DNA of 64,000 nt from Nosocomiicoccus ampullae (GTDB lineage Bacteria; Bacillota; Bacilli; Staphylococcales; Salinicoccaceae): contig NZ_CP079110.1 in NCBI RefSeq assembly GCF_019357495.1, positions 124,001 to 188,000 on the forward strand, given 5' to 3'. Of the stretch, positions 25,859 to 34,871 are shown piece after piece. The notes under the pieces are model-generated. The model did no database searches, was not told where the DNA came from, and saw nothing but the letters and a program-made list of their open reading frames with translations. Numbering within the stretch: position 1 is the stretch's first letter; each line of letters opens with the position of its first letter. Position numbers and translations under genes: made by a program.

Positions 25859-26677
25859 ATGATTAACTCAACACCACAAACTGTCACAATTGCGGGTTCA
25901 GACTCTGGTGGAGGCGCAGGTATTCAAGCAGATTTAAAAACATTTCAAGCACGAAGTGTATTTGGAATGAGTATCATTGTTGCACTCACTGCACAAAATA
26001 CTAAAGGTGTACAAGATGCTTATTTTATACCAACAGAATTTATTGATGCACAGTTCGATTCACTCGCGGACGATTTTAAAATCGGTGCATGTAAAACTGG
26101 GATGCTCGCGAGTGAGGCACATGTGAAGTGTGTTGTAAAAAACTTGAAAAAAGTTGATTTTGGCCCATATATACTAGATCCAGTGATGATTGCAAAAGGC
26201 GGTCATAAATTATTAGAAGATGATGCGATTGACTCTATAAAAAATGAATTATTACCGCTCTCAACTCTCATTACACCAAATATACCAGAAGCTGAAGTGC
26301 TTACTGGTTTAGAAATAGAATCAAAAGAAGATATGGTAAAAGCAGCGAATTATTTAAAGAAAATCGGAGCAACTAACGTGGTGATTAAAGGCGGTCATAG
26401 GGATAGTAATTACTCAGATGATTACGTGTTATTAGAAAATGAATCATTCTGGCTAAGAGGAAAAAGAATTGATACGAATCGTACACACGGCACAGGAGAT
26501 ACTTTTGCGGCATGTATTACTTCAGAACTTGCAAAAGGAGAAACACTTAGAGAGTCAATTATTACTGCAAAGAAATTTATACAAAGTGCTGTACAACATG
26601 GAATTCAAGTCGGTCATGGTCATGGTCCATTAAATCACTGGGCAGAATTAGAAGATGATATAAAAATTATAGAATAG
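25859..26677 (+). CDS. thiD: hydroxymethylpyrimidine/phosphomethylpyrimidine kinase
   Basis: A 272-residue ribokinase-fold kinase that makes HMP-pyrophosphate. Motifs include IAGSDSGGGAGIQADLKTF at about 10-28, ALTAQNT, DPVMIAKGGHKLL near 105, TPNIPEAE near 137 and the ATP-site HGTGDTFAACI near 211. It starts directly after the thiE stop, with GGAGG upstream, and completes the salvage set thiM-thiE-thiD. Confidence 0.93.
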   Translation: MINSTPQTVTIAGSDSGGGAGIQADLKTFQARSVFGMSIIVALTAQNTKGVQDAYFIPTEFIDAQFDSLADDFKIGACKTGMLASEAHVKCVVKNLKKVDFGPYILDPVMIAKGGHKLLEDDAIDSIKNELLPLSTLITPNIPEAEVLTGLEIESKEDMVKAANYLKKIGATNVVIKGGHRDSNYSDDYVLLENESFWLRGKRIDTNRTHGTGDTFAACITSELAKGETLRESIITAKKFIQSAVQHGIQVGHGHGPLNHWAELEDDIKIIE

Positions 26678-26678
26678 A

Positions 26679-26710
26679 AAAAGAGCTGATGATGAATCAT
26701 CAGCTCTTTT
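26679..26710. terminator. bidirectional terminator
   Basis: Arms AAAAGAGCTGATGAT and ATCATCAGCTCTTTT, perfect, with a very short loop. It separates the thi operon (+) from csbD (-). Confidence 0.9.
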
Positions 26711-26728
26711 AACTATTTTAAATGTGAA

Positions 26729-26914
26729 TTACTCACTTAAATTGTCGATTTGATCTTTAGTTTTTTTAGATGCGCTATCTACAGCATCTTTAGCTTTACC
26801 TGCTAATTGATCTGCTTTACCTTCGTGTTCAGCTTTTTTGTCGTCAACAGCTTTACCTGCTGCTTCTTTAACGTTACCTTTAATTTGATCTAATTTGCCT
26901 TCGCCTTTAGCCAT
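26729..26914 (-). CDS. CsbD-family stress protein
   Basis: A 61-residue hydrophilic protein with the CsbD pattern: KLDQIKGNVKEAAGKAVDDK, then a second repeat-like segment EGKADQLAGKAKDAV. The ATG at 26914 is preferred (AAAGG 10 nt upstream). CsbD proteins are general stress proteins of unknown mechanism. A good sigma-B-type promoter lies just upstream. Confidence 0.9.
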   Translation of the reverse strand: MAKGEGKLDQIKGNVKEAAGKAVDDKKAEHEGKADQLAGKAKDAVDSASKKTKDQIDNLSE

Positions 26915-26951
26915 AAATATCATACCTTTCATTTCTGAATGTAGTTAATAT

Positions 26952-26976
26952 TTACCCGACAAATAATTTTTAAAAC
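26952..26976 (-). promoter_or_regulatory. candidate sigma-B promoter of csbD
   Basis: On the minus strand GTTTTA (26976-26971) and GGGTAA (26957-26952) are separated by 13 nt, close to the sigma-B consensus and with the same spacing as the candidate before the stress gene at 10114. The csbD start lies about 38 nt downstream of the -10. Confidence 0.75.
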
Positions 26977-26988
26977 ATAAATTTAAAA

Positions 26989-27639
26989 TTATTTTTTAAA
27001 AACATAAGCAGCAGTTACCAGTGTACTTAAACCAATCGTTGTTGCAGCAATCAATTTTTTATTACTACTGAGTTGATTATTAGTACTTTCACTGTGTTTA
27101 CTCGTTGAAGGTTTAGGAGAAAAAGTATTTACTTTTCTTTTAATATTTTGTTTTTCTTTTAATTCATCTGTTGTATAGCCAAATGCTTTTACAAATGATA
27201 ATAGAGTGTTAGATCCTTCAATGAAGTGAGGGTCATTTAATACTTTGAATAGGCCTAACCAACCATCTTTTTTACTTTTCTCTTCATATAGACCTGCATC
27301 AATAACCCCTTGATTGACTTTAAGAACTGTTTTTTCAACATTTTCAATATCAAGCTTTCCGATTATCTCAGTCATTAAAAGAACATTTTGAATCGATGAA
27401 GTAATGTCGTTATCAATTAACGCATTTAGAACACGTGTGAGTGCTTTGTCGCTTTTATTTAGACCTGCACGTGTTAAATTAAGCACCTCATGATCATCAA
27501 GTAAACGAAGAACTTCTATTGTTTTTTCGATTAAATCTTTATTTTCTATTAAAAGTGTTTCAAGTTCTTTAAGGCTTTCAGCGTGCGCTTTTTCTTTATC
27601 AACTTCCATATACTTAATTTTAGTTGTTGCTTTCGCCAT
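26989..27639 (-). CDS. DUF1641 protein, formate dehydrogenase partner (YrhD-like)
   Basis: A 216-residue protein with a helical DUF1641 core (about 15-160; for example [20 protein letters not shown] and [19 protein letters not shown]) and a C-terminal hydrophobic segment (about 196-213) that could tether it to the membrane. It follows the catalytic subunit and overlaps its end by 20 nt, the same arrangement as yrhE-yrhD in Bacillus subtilis. Its role is unknown, but the linkage suggests assembly or attachment of the dehydrogenase. AAGGTG precedes the ATG. Confidence 0.8.
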   Translation of the reverse strand: MAKATTKIKYMEVDKEKAHAESLKELETLLIENKDLIEKTIEVLRLLDDHEVLNLTRAGLNKSDKALTRVLNALIDNDITSSIQNVLLMTEIIGKLDIENVEKTVLKVNQGVIDAGLYEEKSKKDGWLGLFKVLNDPHFIEGSNTLLSFVKAFGYTTDELKEKQNIKRKVNTFSPKPSTSKHSESTNNQLSSNKKLIAATTIGLSTLVTAAYVFKK

Positions 27640-30598
27640 TCTGCTTCACCTTTCTTTCTTTGACAAGATCACCAGGGAATGTGTAATCATCACGTGCCCA
27701 TTTTGCTTCAACGTTAACACCCATTTGTGGTTGACGGTTACCATATCTAAAGTTGTGTTTAGGTAGTGGTGAATCTTCATGGCCGAGCACAGTCATTTTC
27801 GCACTAATTTCTTTGTATGCTGGAGTATCTGTGTCTTTATCGGCATAAGAACTTGTAAGTAAGTTAATTGCACCGTCACCTTGGTCGTTCATCGGTAAGT
27901 ATACTTCTTTACCAAATACTCTGTCTGTCACGATTGTTTTTAGTTCAACTTTACCGTAAGGAGACTGTAGTCTAACGAGCGTTCCGTCTTTTAAATCTCT
28001 CTCTTCAGCAAGTTCATGTGAAACTTCTAAGAATACTTCAGGTGTTTCATGAGTTAGTCCTTCTGATTGATAAGTCATATTACCTTCGTGGAAGTGCTCG
28101 AGTAGACGACCGTTGTTTACGTGAATATCATACTCTTCTTCAAAATCTAATGGTTTTGTCCAGTCCACTGGGAAGAATCTCGCCATACCGTCATCAAAGT
28201 TAAATCTTTCAGTGAATAGAAGTGGTGAATCTGTACCATCTTCAAATACTGGCCATTGTAAACTGTTATAGCCTTCAAGTAAGTCGTAGCTTACACCACT
28301 AAAGATCGGTGTAAGTTTTGCGATCTCATCCATAATTTCTGAAGGGTGATTGTAATTCCAGTTTTCTCCCATATGATTTGCAAGTTCTTGAATGATTTCC
28401 CAGTCAGGTTTCGTACCTTCAAGTGGTTCGAATACTTTATATAGACGCTGGATACGACGTTCTGTATTTACGAATGTACCGTCTTTTTCGAGTGACGGGC
28501 TTGCTGGTAATATAACGTCTGCGTATTCTGCTGTTTTAGAGAAGAAAATATCTTGGACGACGAAAAAGTCTAGTTTTTCAAACGCTGCGCGTACATAGTT
28601 AACGTTCGCATCAACGAGCCCCATATCTTCACCTTTAATGTAAAGCATATCTAATTCACCGTCGTGAATCGCATCAACCATTCCGTGGTTATTTAATCCT
28701 GGAGTACCTGAAAGGTCTTTGTTCCAGTATTTACTGAATTTTTCTCTAACTGCTTCGTCAGTCACTTTTTGGTAACCAGTGAATCTATCTGGCATACTAC
28801 CCATGTCACTTGCACCTTGTACGTTGTTGTGACCACGTAGTGGGTAAGAACCTGCACCAGGTTTTCTGTAGTTACCTGTAGCAAGTAATAAGTTAGAAAT
28901 TGCTGTTGAAGCGTCAGAACCGCCGCTGTGCTGTGTAATACCCATTGCCCACATAACTGCAGTTGTGTCAGCTTCGATAATTGATTCAGCAATTTCAATA
29001 ATTGTTTCTTTTGAAAGTCCAGTATGTTCTTCAGCGTAATCTAATGTGAATTTTTCTAGAGATTCTTTAAGTTTGTCAAAGTTTAAAACGAACTCATCAA
29101 TGAATGCTTTATCGTGTTTGTCATTATCGATAATGTATTTCGTTACAGCATTTAGCCACACGATGTCACTACCTGGATTTGGACGAATGAATAAGTCCGC
29201 ACGCTCTGCGAGTTCATGTTTACGTATGTCAGAAACGATGACTTTTTTACCATCTAATTTTTGTGAAGATTTAATACGTGTTGCGATAACAGGGTGTGCT
29301 TCTGCTGTGTTTGTACCGATACAAATCTTAAGATCTGCTTTTTCGATATCTTCAATTCCACCAGAGTCTCCGCCGTAACCAACTGTTCTCCATAATCCCA
29401 TCGTTGCTGGAGATTGACAGTATCTAGAACAGTTATCTACGTTATTTGTACCAATCACGCTACGTGCAAATTTTTGCATTAAGAATGCATCTTCATTTGT
29501 ACATTTAGAAGATGAAATAAATCCTAGAGCATCTGGGCCTTTTTCTTCTACTTTTTCTTTAAATTTAGAAGTAATTAAGTCGTATGCTTCTTCCCATGTA
29601 GATTCTACAAATTCATCACCTTTACGAATTAAAGGTTTAGTGAGACGTTCTTCACTATTTACAAAGTCCCAACCGAATTTACCTTTTACACAAGTGGAGA
29701 TTCCATTTGCAGGTGCATCTTTTTGAGGTTCGATTTTAAGAATGTCGCGTCCTTTTGTCCATACGTCAAATGAGCAACCAACCCCACAATATGTACATAC
29801 TGTCTTTGTTTTTTTAATACGATCTTCACGTAAAATAGATTCAGTATCAGAGATTGCCATTAATGGACCGTAACCTGTTTCAACAGCTTTTGTAACTTCA
29901 ACTGCAGGACGGAATGATTCTTGAAGCATTCCTGTTAGGAAACCAGCTTCGCCTTCCATATTCACTTCCATCATTGCGTTACATGGACATACAGTAGAAC
30001 AGTGACCACAGTTTACACAAGAAGATTCGTCTATATTAATATCACTGTCGCCATCCCAAATTACACGCGGGCGATCTAACGTCCAATCGATGAGTAATGT
30101 TTCATTGACTTGTACGTTTTGACATGCTTCAACACAACGTCCACAAAGAATACATTGGTTCGGATCATAGCGGTAAAATTTACCACGATTTACTTCTCCT
30201 TTTTCTCTATGTAAACTATCTTGTGCATCGATTTTCATTTCTTGAACAGTATTATGTATTTCACAGTTGCCATTATTAAAATCACAAACTGTACAATATA
30301 GCTCGTGGTTACCAAGAACTCTATCTAAAGCGATGAGTTGTGCTTCAACAACCTCACTTCCACCTGTTTTAACGACGTCACCATCATTAAGTTTTGTAGA
30401 ACATGAACGCACAAGTTCTCCATTCACTTCAACAATACAAGTATCACATGTTTCGATTGGTCCTAGTGATTCGTGATAGCAAAGACTAGGTACTTCGATT
30501 CCTTTAAACCTTAAATAATCGAGTACTGATGCATTACTAGGAACTTCAACTGGTCGGTTGTTTAGAGTTATTTTAACTGTATCTTTTACCTGATCCAA
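27620..30598 (-). CDS. fdhA: formate dehydrogenase catalytic subunit (NuoG/FdhF-type, Cys form)
   Basis: A 992-residue molybdopterin oxidoreductase. In order: an N-terminal [2Fe-2S] ferredoxin domain ([15 protein letters not shown] near 41-55), the His/Cys cluster region near 100 ([15 protein letters not shown]), two [4Fe-4S] sites ([11 protein letters not shown] near 149, [13 protein letters not shown] near 192), the catalytic-domain cluster [13 protein letters not shown] near 268 and the bis-MGD domains. In NCSRYCQSP a Cys occupies the usual Sec/Cys region. It oxidises formate in the cytosol; the electron acceptor is not encoded here, nor is fdhD. The start is TTG with AGGAGGGG upstream. 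Confidence 0.9.
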   Translation of the reverse strand: MDQVKDTVKITLNNRPVEVPSNASVLDYLRFKGIEVPSLCYHESLGPIETCDTCIVEVNGELVRSCSTKLNDGDVVKTGGSEVVEAQLIALDRVLGNHELYCTVCDFNNGNCEIHNTVQEMKIDAQDSLHREKGEVNRGKFYRYDPNQCILCGRCVEACQNVQVNETLLIDWTLDRPRVIWDGDSDINIDESSCVNCGHCSTVCPCNAMMEVNMEGEAGFLTGMLQESFRPAVEVTKAVETGYGPLMAISDTESILREDRIKKTKTVCTYCGVGCSFDVWTKGRDILKIEPQKDAPANGISTCVKGKFGWDFVNSEERLTKPLIRKGDEFVESTWEEAYDLITSKFKEKVEEKGPDALGFISSSKCTNEDAFLMQKFARSVIGTNNVDNCSRYCQSPATMGLWRTVGYGGDSGGIEDIEKADLKICIGTNTAEAHPVIATRIKSSQKLDGKKVIVSDIRKHELAERADLFIRPNPGSDIVWLNAVTKYIIDNDKHDKAFIDEFVLNFDKLKESLEKFTLDYAEEHTGLSKETIIEIAESIIEADTTAVMWAMGITQHSGGSDASTAISNLLLATGNYRKPGAGSYPLRGHNNVQGASDMGSMPDRFTGYQKVTDEAVREKFSKYWNKDLSGTPGLNNHGMVDAIHDGELDMLYIKGEDMGLVDANVNYVRAAFEKLDFFVVQDIFFSKTAEYADVILPASPSLEKDGTFVNTERRIQRLYKVFEPLEGTKPDWEIIQELANHMGENWNYNHPSEIMDEIAKLTPIFSGVSYDLLEGYNSLQWPVFEDGTDSPLLFTERFNFDDGMARFFPVDWTKPLDFEEEYDIHVNNGRLLEHFHEGNMTYQSEGLTHETPEVFLEVSHELAEERDLKDGTLVRLQSPYGKVELKTIVTDRVFGKEVYLPMNDQGDGAINLLTSSYADKDTDTPAYKEISAKMTVLGHEDSPLPKHNFRYGNRQPQMGVNVEAKWARDDYTFPGDLVKERKVKQNGESNN

Positions 30599-30676
30599 TT
30601 TGACCCCTCCTAATAAAATTATAATTAATATAAATATTCTGTAATTTTAGTATACCTTATTTATAAAAGTCTAAAC

Positions 30677-30709
30677 AAAAAAACTTCTCATAAAATATGA
30701 GAAGTTTTT
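30677..30709 (-). terminator. terminator of the tcyP-like gene
   Basis: Arms AAAAACTTCTCATA and TATGAGAAGTTTTT with a 3-nt loop; the minus-strand side is followed by a T-run. It could also stop plus-strand readthrough. Confidence 0.85.
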
Positions 30710-30713
30710 AAAA

Positions 30714-32108
30714 TTATATATTTGAAGTTGTAAGTTCATCATAATCTGTGCTATTATATACAGATTTATCAAGAGTGCCGTTTGTTTTTGCTGTCACTGT
30801 ACCCGCAACCATTGAGTCACTAACGTTTAGAGCAGTACGTCCCATATCAATAAGTGGTTCAACAGAAATTAGTACAGCTGCTAAAGCGACAGGAAGGTTC
30901 ATTGTACTTAGTACGATGATAGCTGCAAATGTTGCACCACCACCAACACCTGCAATTCCTAAACTAGTAATTACAATAACTACAACTAAAGTTAAAATAA
31001 ATGTTAAATCTACTTCAACTCCAGCAACAGGTGCGACCATAATTGCTAGCATTGAAGGATAAATACCCGCACATCCGTTTTGACCAATAGATAATCCAAA
31101 GCTTGCAGAGAAGTTTGCAATACTTGAAGGCACACCAAGTCTTGTCGTTTGAGTTTGGATATTTAATGGTAATGATCCAGCACTTGAACGTGACGAGAAT
31201 GCAAATAATAATGCTTCAGATGATTTTTTAACATATGTGATTGGGTTTAATCCTGTAAACATAAGAATAATTAAATGAATAATAAACATTATAATTAATG
31301 CTACATACGATGCAACGACGAACAGACCTAAATCTATTAAAGCTCTAAAGTCACTCGTTGCGACAGTGTTTGTCATAATCGCTAAAATACCATATGGTGT
31401 TAATCTTAAAATAATTTTAACGAGTTCCATGACCCAATCATTAACGATTAAAATACCTTCAGATAATCTACTTGCTCTTTCTTCATTATGTTTTTTGAAT
31501 TTTAATAGTGCATAACCTAGAAATGCAGCGAATATAACAACTGCGATTGTTGAAGTTGGACGTTCCCCTGTAAAGTCTAAAAATGGATTTGCTGGAAGCA
31601 ATTCAGTAATTTGTTCAGGTAACGTTAAATCTTCAATTTCAGAAGCTGTAGTTTCAATATCTAATGCACGTGATTCCTCAGCTTGACCTAAGTTAATACT
31701 TGAAGCATCTAAGTTAAATAGTAAAGCAGTTGAAATACCGATGACTGCCGCAATTGCAACGGTACCGAGTAAAATACCAATCGTTTTAACTGCAGACTTT
31801 AAAAATTTCTCTTTTGCTTCTAACTTAGCAAACGCACTTAAAATAGAAATGAAGATTAATGGAATTACAATCATACGTAGTAATCGTATAAATCCTCCAC
31901 CAACCATGTTGATCCAGTTAGATGTCGTTGACAGTACTGATGATTCTGAACCGTATATTAATTGGAGGATACCTCCAAAAGCAAGTCCAATAACTAGAGC
32001 GATGAGTACTCTATAAGAAAACTTGATATGTTTTTTTTGCATGAAAAAAACTGCACCAAGGAGCAGTAAAAAGACAATTAAATTCAATATAACAAAAGTT
32101 ACATCCAT
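30714..32108 (-). CDS. tcyP: DAACS-family symporter, TcyP-type L-cystine carrier
   Basis: A 464-residue sodium:dicarboxylate-type symporter with about 8-9 helices and two re-entrant loops. The Ser-rich loop FSSRSSAGSLPLNIQTQT (near 302-319) and SFGLSIGQNGCAGIYPSMLA (near 337-356) match the cystine carrier TcyP, which is also about 463 residues. It would import cystine for cysteine and sulfur supply. GGGAG lies before the ATG. It is monocistronic with its own terminator. Regulation by CymR is known for this family, but I could not define a site here. Confidence 0.88.
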   Translation of the reverse strand: MDVTFVILNLIVFLLLLGAVFFMQKKHIKFSYRVLIALVIGLAFGGILQLIYGSESSVLSTTSNWINMVGGGFIRLLRMIVIPLIFISILSAFAKLEAKEKFLKSAVKTIGILLGTVAIAAVIGISTALLFNLDASSINLGQAEESRALDIETTASEIEDLTLPEQITELLPANPFLDFTGERPTSTIAVVIFAAFLGYALLKFKKHNEERASRLSEGILIVNDWVMELVKIILRLTPYGILAIMTNTVATSDFRALIDLGLFVVASYVALIIMFIIHLIILMFTGLNPITYVKKSSEALLFAFSSRSSAGSLPLNIQTQTTRLGVPSSIANFSASFGLSIGQNGCAGIYPSMLAIMVAPVAGVEVDLTFILTLVVVIVITSLGIAGVGGGATFAAIIVLSTMNLPVALAAVLISVEPLIDMGRTALNVSDSMVAGTVTAKTNGTLDKSVYNSTDYDELTTSNI

Positions 32109-32227
32109 GTAAATCTCCCTTTTTTGTAATAGTCATATGTCATTATATACAGAAAACAATTCATAGTAAATAGATATGTTTTAAAAAGTTTAGAAAAAGG
32201 GTATCTATTTTTAATGGAGTTGATTAA

Positions 32228-33682
32228 ATGAGTAATATATTTCTATCATTAAATAAAAGTTATATAGATGGACAGTTTGTAGAAGGGGATAGTGGTAAAA
32301 CATTTGAGTCATTAAATCCATTTGATGATTCAGTACTTGCTGAAATTCCACTCGCGAGTTTAGAACAAACGAAATATGCATTTGACGTTGCAAGTAACAG
32401 TGAATGGAAAGATAATCCGAAAAAGCGTAAAAAAGTACTTAAGAATTTAATTAAGCTATTTATTCAGCATAGAAAAAATATTGTAGATGTACTGATTAAA
32501 GAAAGTGGTAGTACGTTTGTAAAAGCAAATGCAGAATATGTAGCGACGATGAATATCATTAAAGAAGCTTTAAAGCTAGTCGATCAAGTGGGGCATGTAG
32601 ATAATCGTAAATCTTTAATACCAGGAAAGAAAAACTTAATCTACCGTTCACCTAAAGGAATCATGTCGTCTGTCGCACCGTTTAACTTCCCGTTACACTT
32701 GTCAATGCGTACGATTGCACCAGCGCTTGCGTTAGGTAATGCAGTCGTTCATAAACCAGATGTTCAAACAGGAATTGTCAGTGGTTCGATTCCAGCCGTC
32801 TTATTAAGAGAAGCAGGCGTACCATCGGATGTGTTTCAAATGATTTTAACAAAATCTAGTATTGTTGGCGATGAATTCTTTATTAACGATAATATTAACG
32901 CAATTAGCTTCACAGGTTCTACTGCAGTTGGTAAACATATTCGAGAAGTGACGAATGATCGATTTATATCGATGGCATTAGAGCTTGGTGGTAATAGTCC
33001 ATTTATCGTAATGGATGATGCGAATTTAGATCATGCTGTACGTGCGTTAATTCCTGGGAAATATATGCATTCTGGGCAAATTTGTATGAGTGTAAACCGA
33101 ATTATTGTGCATGAAGCAGTATACGATGAATTTATAGAGAAATTTAAAGTTGCCGCAGAGCATTTAAAACTAACAAACGAAGACAATAAATTAGGTATTA
33201 TTGGACCAATTATAAATAAGGATCAATTAGAGAAAACAAAGAAATTTATTGAAATGGCAAAAGAATCTGGAGAAATGGTGTTAGAGGGTGAAGTGACTGG
33301 TAACTTCGTGACACCGTTTATCTTTAAAGATATTAAAAATGATAGTGAAATTGCGCAAACTGAATTATTTAGTCCAATAGGATTAGTCATTAAAGCAAAT
33401 TCAAATGATGAAGCAATTAAACTTGCAAATGATACAGACTATGGTTTAACGGCAGCGGTATTCACTGGAGATGTTGAAACTGGTCAAAAATATGCAGAAC
33501 AAATTGAGTCTGGAATGGTACATGTAAACGAACAGCCAGTACTAGATTTTCCGAATATACCGTTTGGTGGCGTGAAAAATAGTGGAATGGGTCGCTATGG
33601 AAATCCGTATGTACTTGAAGACTTTACAGATATAAAATGGATGAGTACGCAGCGCGGTCCGTTACCATATCCGTTTAGTTAA
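32228..33682 (+). CDS. aldehyde dehydrogenase family protein
   Basis: A 484-residue NAD(P)-dependent ALDH. The cofactor segment SFTGSTAVGKHI is near 227-238, the general base Glu in LELGGNSPFIV near 254, the catalytic Cys in SGQICMSVNRI near 288 and the C-terminal FPNIPFGGVKNSGMGRYG near 440. It resembles the benzaldehyde/vanillin dehydrogenase-like branch found in staphylococci; the actual aldehyde is unknown. ATGGAG lies 8 nt before the ATG. It stands alone, with a terminator. Confidence 0.88.
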   Translation: MSNIFLSLNKSYIDGQFVEGDSGKTFESLNPFDDSVLAEIPLASLEQTKYAFDVASNSEWKDNPKKRKKVLKNLIKLFIQHRKNIVDVLIKESGSTFVKANAEYVATMNIIKEALKLVDQVGHVDNRKSLIPGKKNLIYRSPKGIMSSVAPFNFPLHLSMRTIAPALALGNAVVHKPDVQTGIVSGSIPAVLLREAGVPSDVFQMILTKSSIVGDEFFINDNINAISFTGSTAVGKHIREVTNDRFISMALELGGNSPFIVMDDANLDHAVRALIPGKYMHSGQICMSVNRIIVHEAVYDEFIEKFKVAAEHLKLTNEDNKLGIIGPIINKDQLEKTKKFIEMAKESGEMVLEGEVTGNFVTPFIFKDIKNDSEIAQTELFSPIGLVIKANSNDEAIKLANDTDYGLTAAVFTGDVETGQKYAEQIESGMVHVNEQPVLDFPNIPFGGVKNSGMGRYGNPYVLEDFTDIKWMSTQRGPLPYPFS

Positions 33683-33686
33683 TAAG

Positions 33687-33719
33687 AAATCTGCCTCTTA
33701 CTAAGAGGCAGATTTTTTT
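33687..33719. terminator. bidirectional terminator
   Basis: Arms AAATCTGCCTCTT and AAGAGGCAGATTT with T-runs on both strands. It lies between the aldehyde dehydrogenase gene and the convergent PTS IIC-like gene. Confidence 0.9.
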
Positions 33720-34758
33720 ATGGTTTAAATAAGTACATCTCTTTTGTGTAATTTGGTAAAAATTTCAAGCATAATTTATTGACAATAAATGCTGCAATGA
33801 CGGGTACAATTAAGTATGCAACTGTAAGTTTTACAATATTAACACTCGTACTACCATCCATTAATGCAAGTGAATTAATTGGTCCGACAAGACCAGTATG
33901 ACCAAAACCAGCGGACATCGGAGTTCCTTGCACATTCATGAAGTATCCTGTTGCACCGACGATAATTCCGTTAATAATCAATGGAACAACAATAATTGGA
34001 TGTTTAAAGTATACGGGCATCATCATTTTACCTGTACCAATAATAAGTGCGATAATCGTTCCCTTATTGTTCACACCAATTGAACCGAATAAGAACGTCA
34101 TACATGCAGTTAAAATACCTAAGTTCGCAGCACCACTTGCAAGGCCAGACAAACCAACAACTGTTGCGATCGCAATGAGTGAAATTGGTGTAGCTAATAG
34201 TGCAGAGTAAAACACACAAATAAATATTGTCATTAATAATGGATTTAACTCTGTGAAGCGAGTGATTACGTCACCTAACGCTGTCGTTACTGCTTGTGAA
34301 TAAGGTAATATCAATAATCCAATTAAACCTGGAACAACTCCACCGAGAAACGGTAAGAATACAATGTTCAATGAACCAAGTTTATCACCAATTAAAACGA
34401 TAATCGCCGCTGCAATAATCAGCGTGACTAAAACGTTAATTAAATCGCCCATTCCTTGTATACGTATACCAGACTCTTCAAACAATAGTGCACCTGATCC
34501 AATTAATGCAGCACCACCTAATATAACACTTCTAATTCCGTCGAATTTTAAGTTAATTCCAGCTAAAACGCCGATAATCACTGATGTAATGAGTTGAAAA
34601 GAATTTACAGCATTTCCAATAATTAAAAATACTTCAGAATAACGGCCTAAAAATTTTAAAATCTCTCCAAGTAACGCACTTGTAACTAAAGAAACAACGA
34701 TACCAATCGCCATTCCGTTAAGGATATTGAAAAAGAAATCTTTTTTTGACATATTCAT
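33718..34758 (-). CDS. PTS_EIIC_2-type membrane protein
   Basis: A membrane protein of about 346 residues with some ten helices. Segments such as LNGMAIGIVVSLVTSALLGE at about 13-32, VFYSALLATPISLIAIA and MSAGFGHTGLVGPINSLALM fit the PTS_EIIC_2 family, annotated as sugar-transporter IIC subunits. No IIA or IIB gene lies near, so PTS function is doubtful and the substrate unknown. The ATG at 34758 is chosen; a TTG at 34767 lies only 3 nt from GGAG. Confidence 0.75.
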   Translation of the reverse strand: MNMSKKDFFFNILNGMAIGIVVSLVTSALLGEILKFLGRYSEVFLIIGNAVNSFQLITSVIIGVLAGINLKFDGIRSVILGGAALIGSGALLFEESGIRIQGMGDLINVLVTLIIAAAIIVLIGDKLGSLNIVFLPFLGGVVPGLIGLLILPYSQAVTTALGDVITRFTELNPLLMTIFICVFYSALLATPISLIAIATVVGLSGLASGAANLGILTACMTFLFGSIGVNNKGTIIALIIGTGKMMMPVYFKHPIIVVPLIINGIIVGATGYFMNVQGTPMSAGFGHTGLVGPINSLALMDGSTSVNIVKLTVAYLIVPVIAAFIVNKLCLKFLPNYTKEMYLFKP

Positions 34759-34834
34759 TCGATGCAATCACTCCGGTAAAAGTTAATTATTCATATCATA
34801 CCTATTATTTATTAAATAAACAATAAATTTTTAT

Positions 34835-34864
34835 ATAAAAAAAGAGACTGCTAGACAGTCTCTT
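34835..34864 (-). terminator. terminator of the BCCT gene
   Basis: Arms AAGAGACTG and CAGTCTCTT with a 5-nt loop; a T-run follows on the minus strand. Confidence 0.85.
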
Positions 34865-34871
34865 AAATAAT

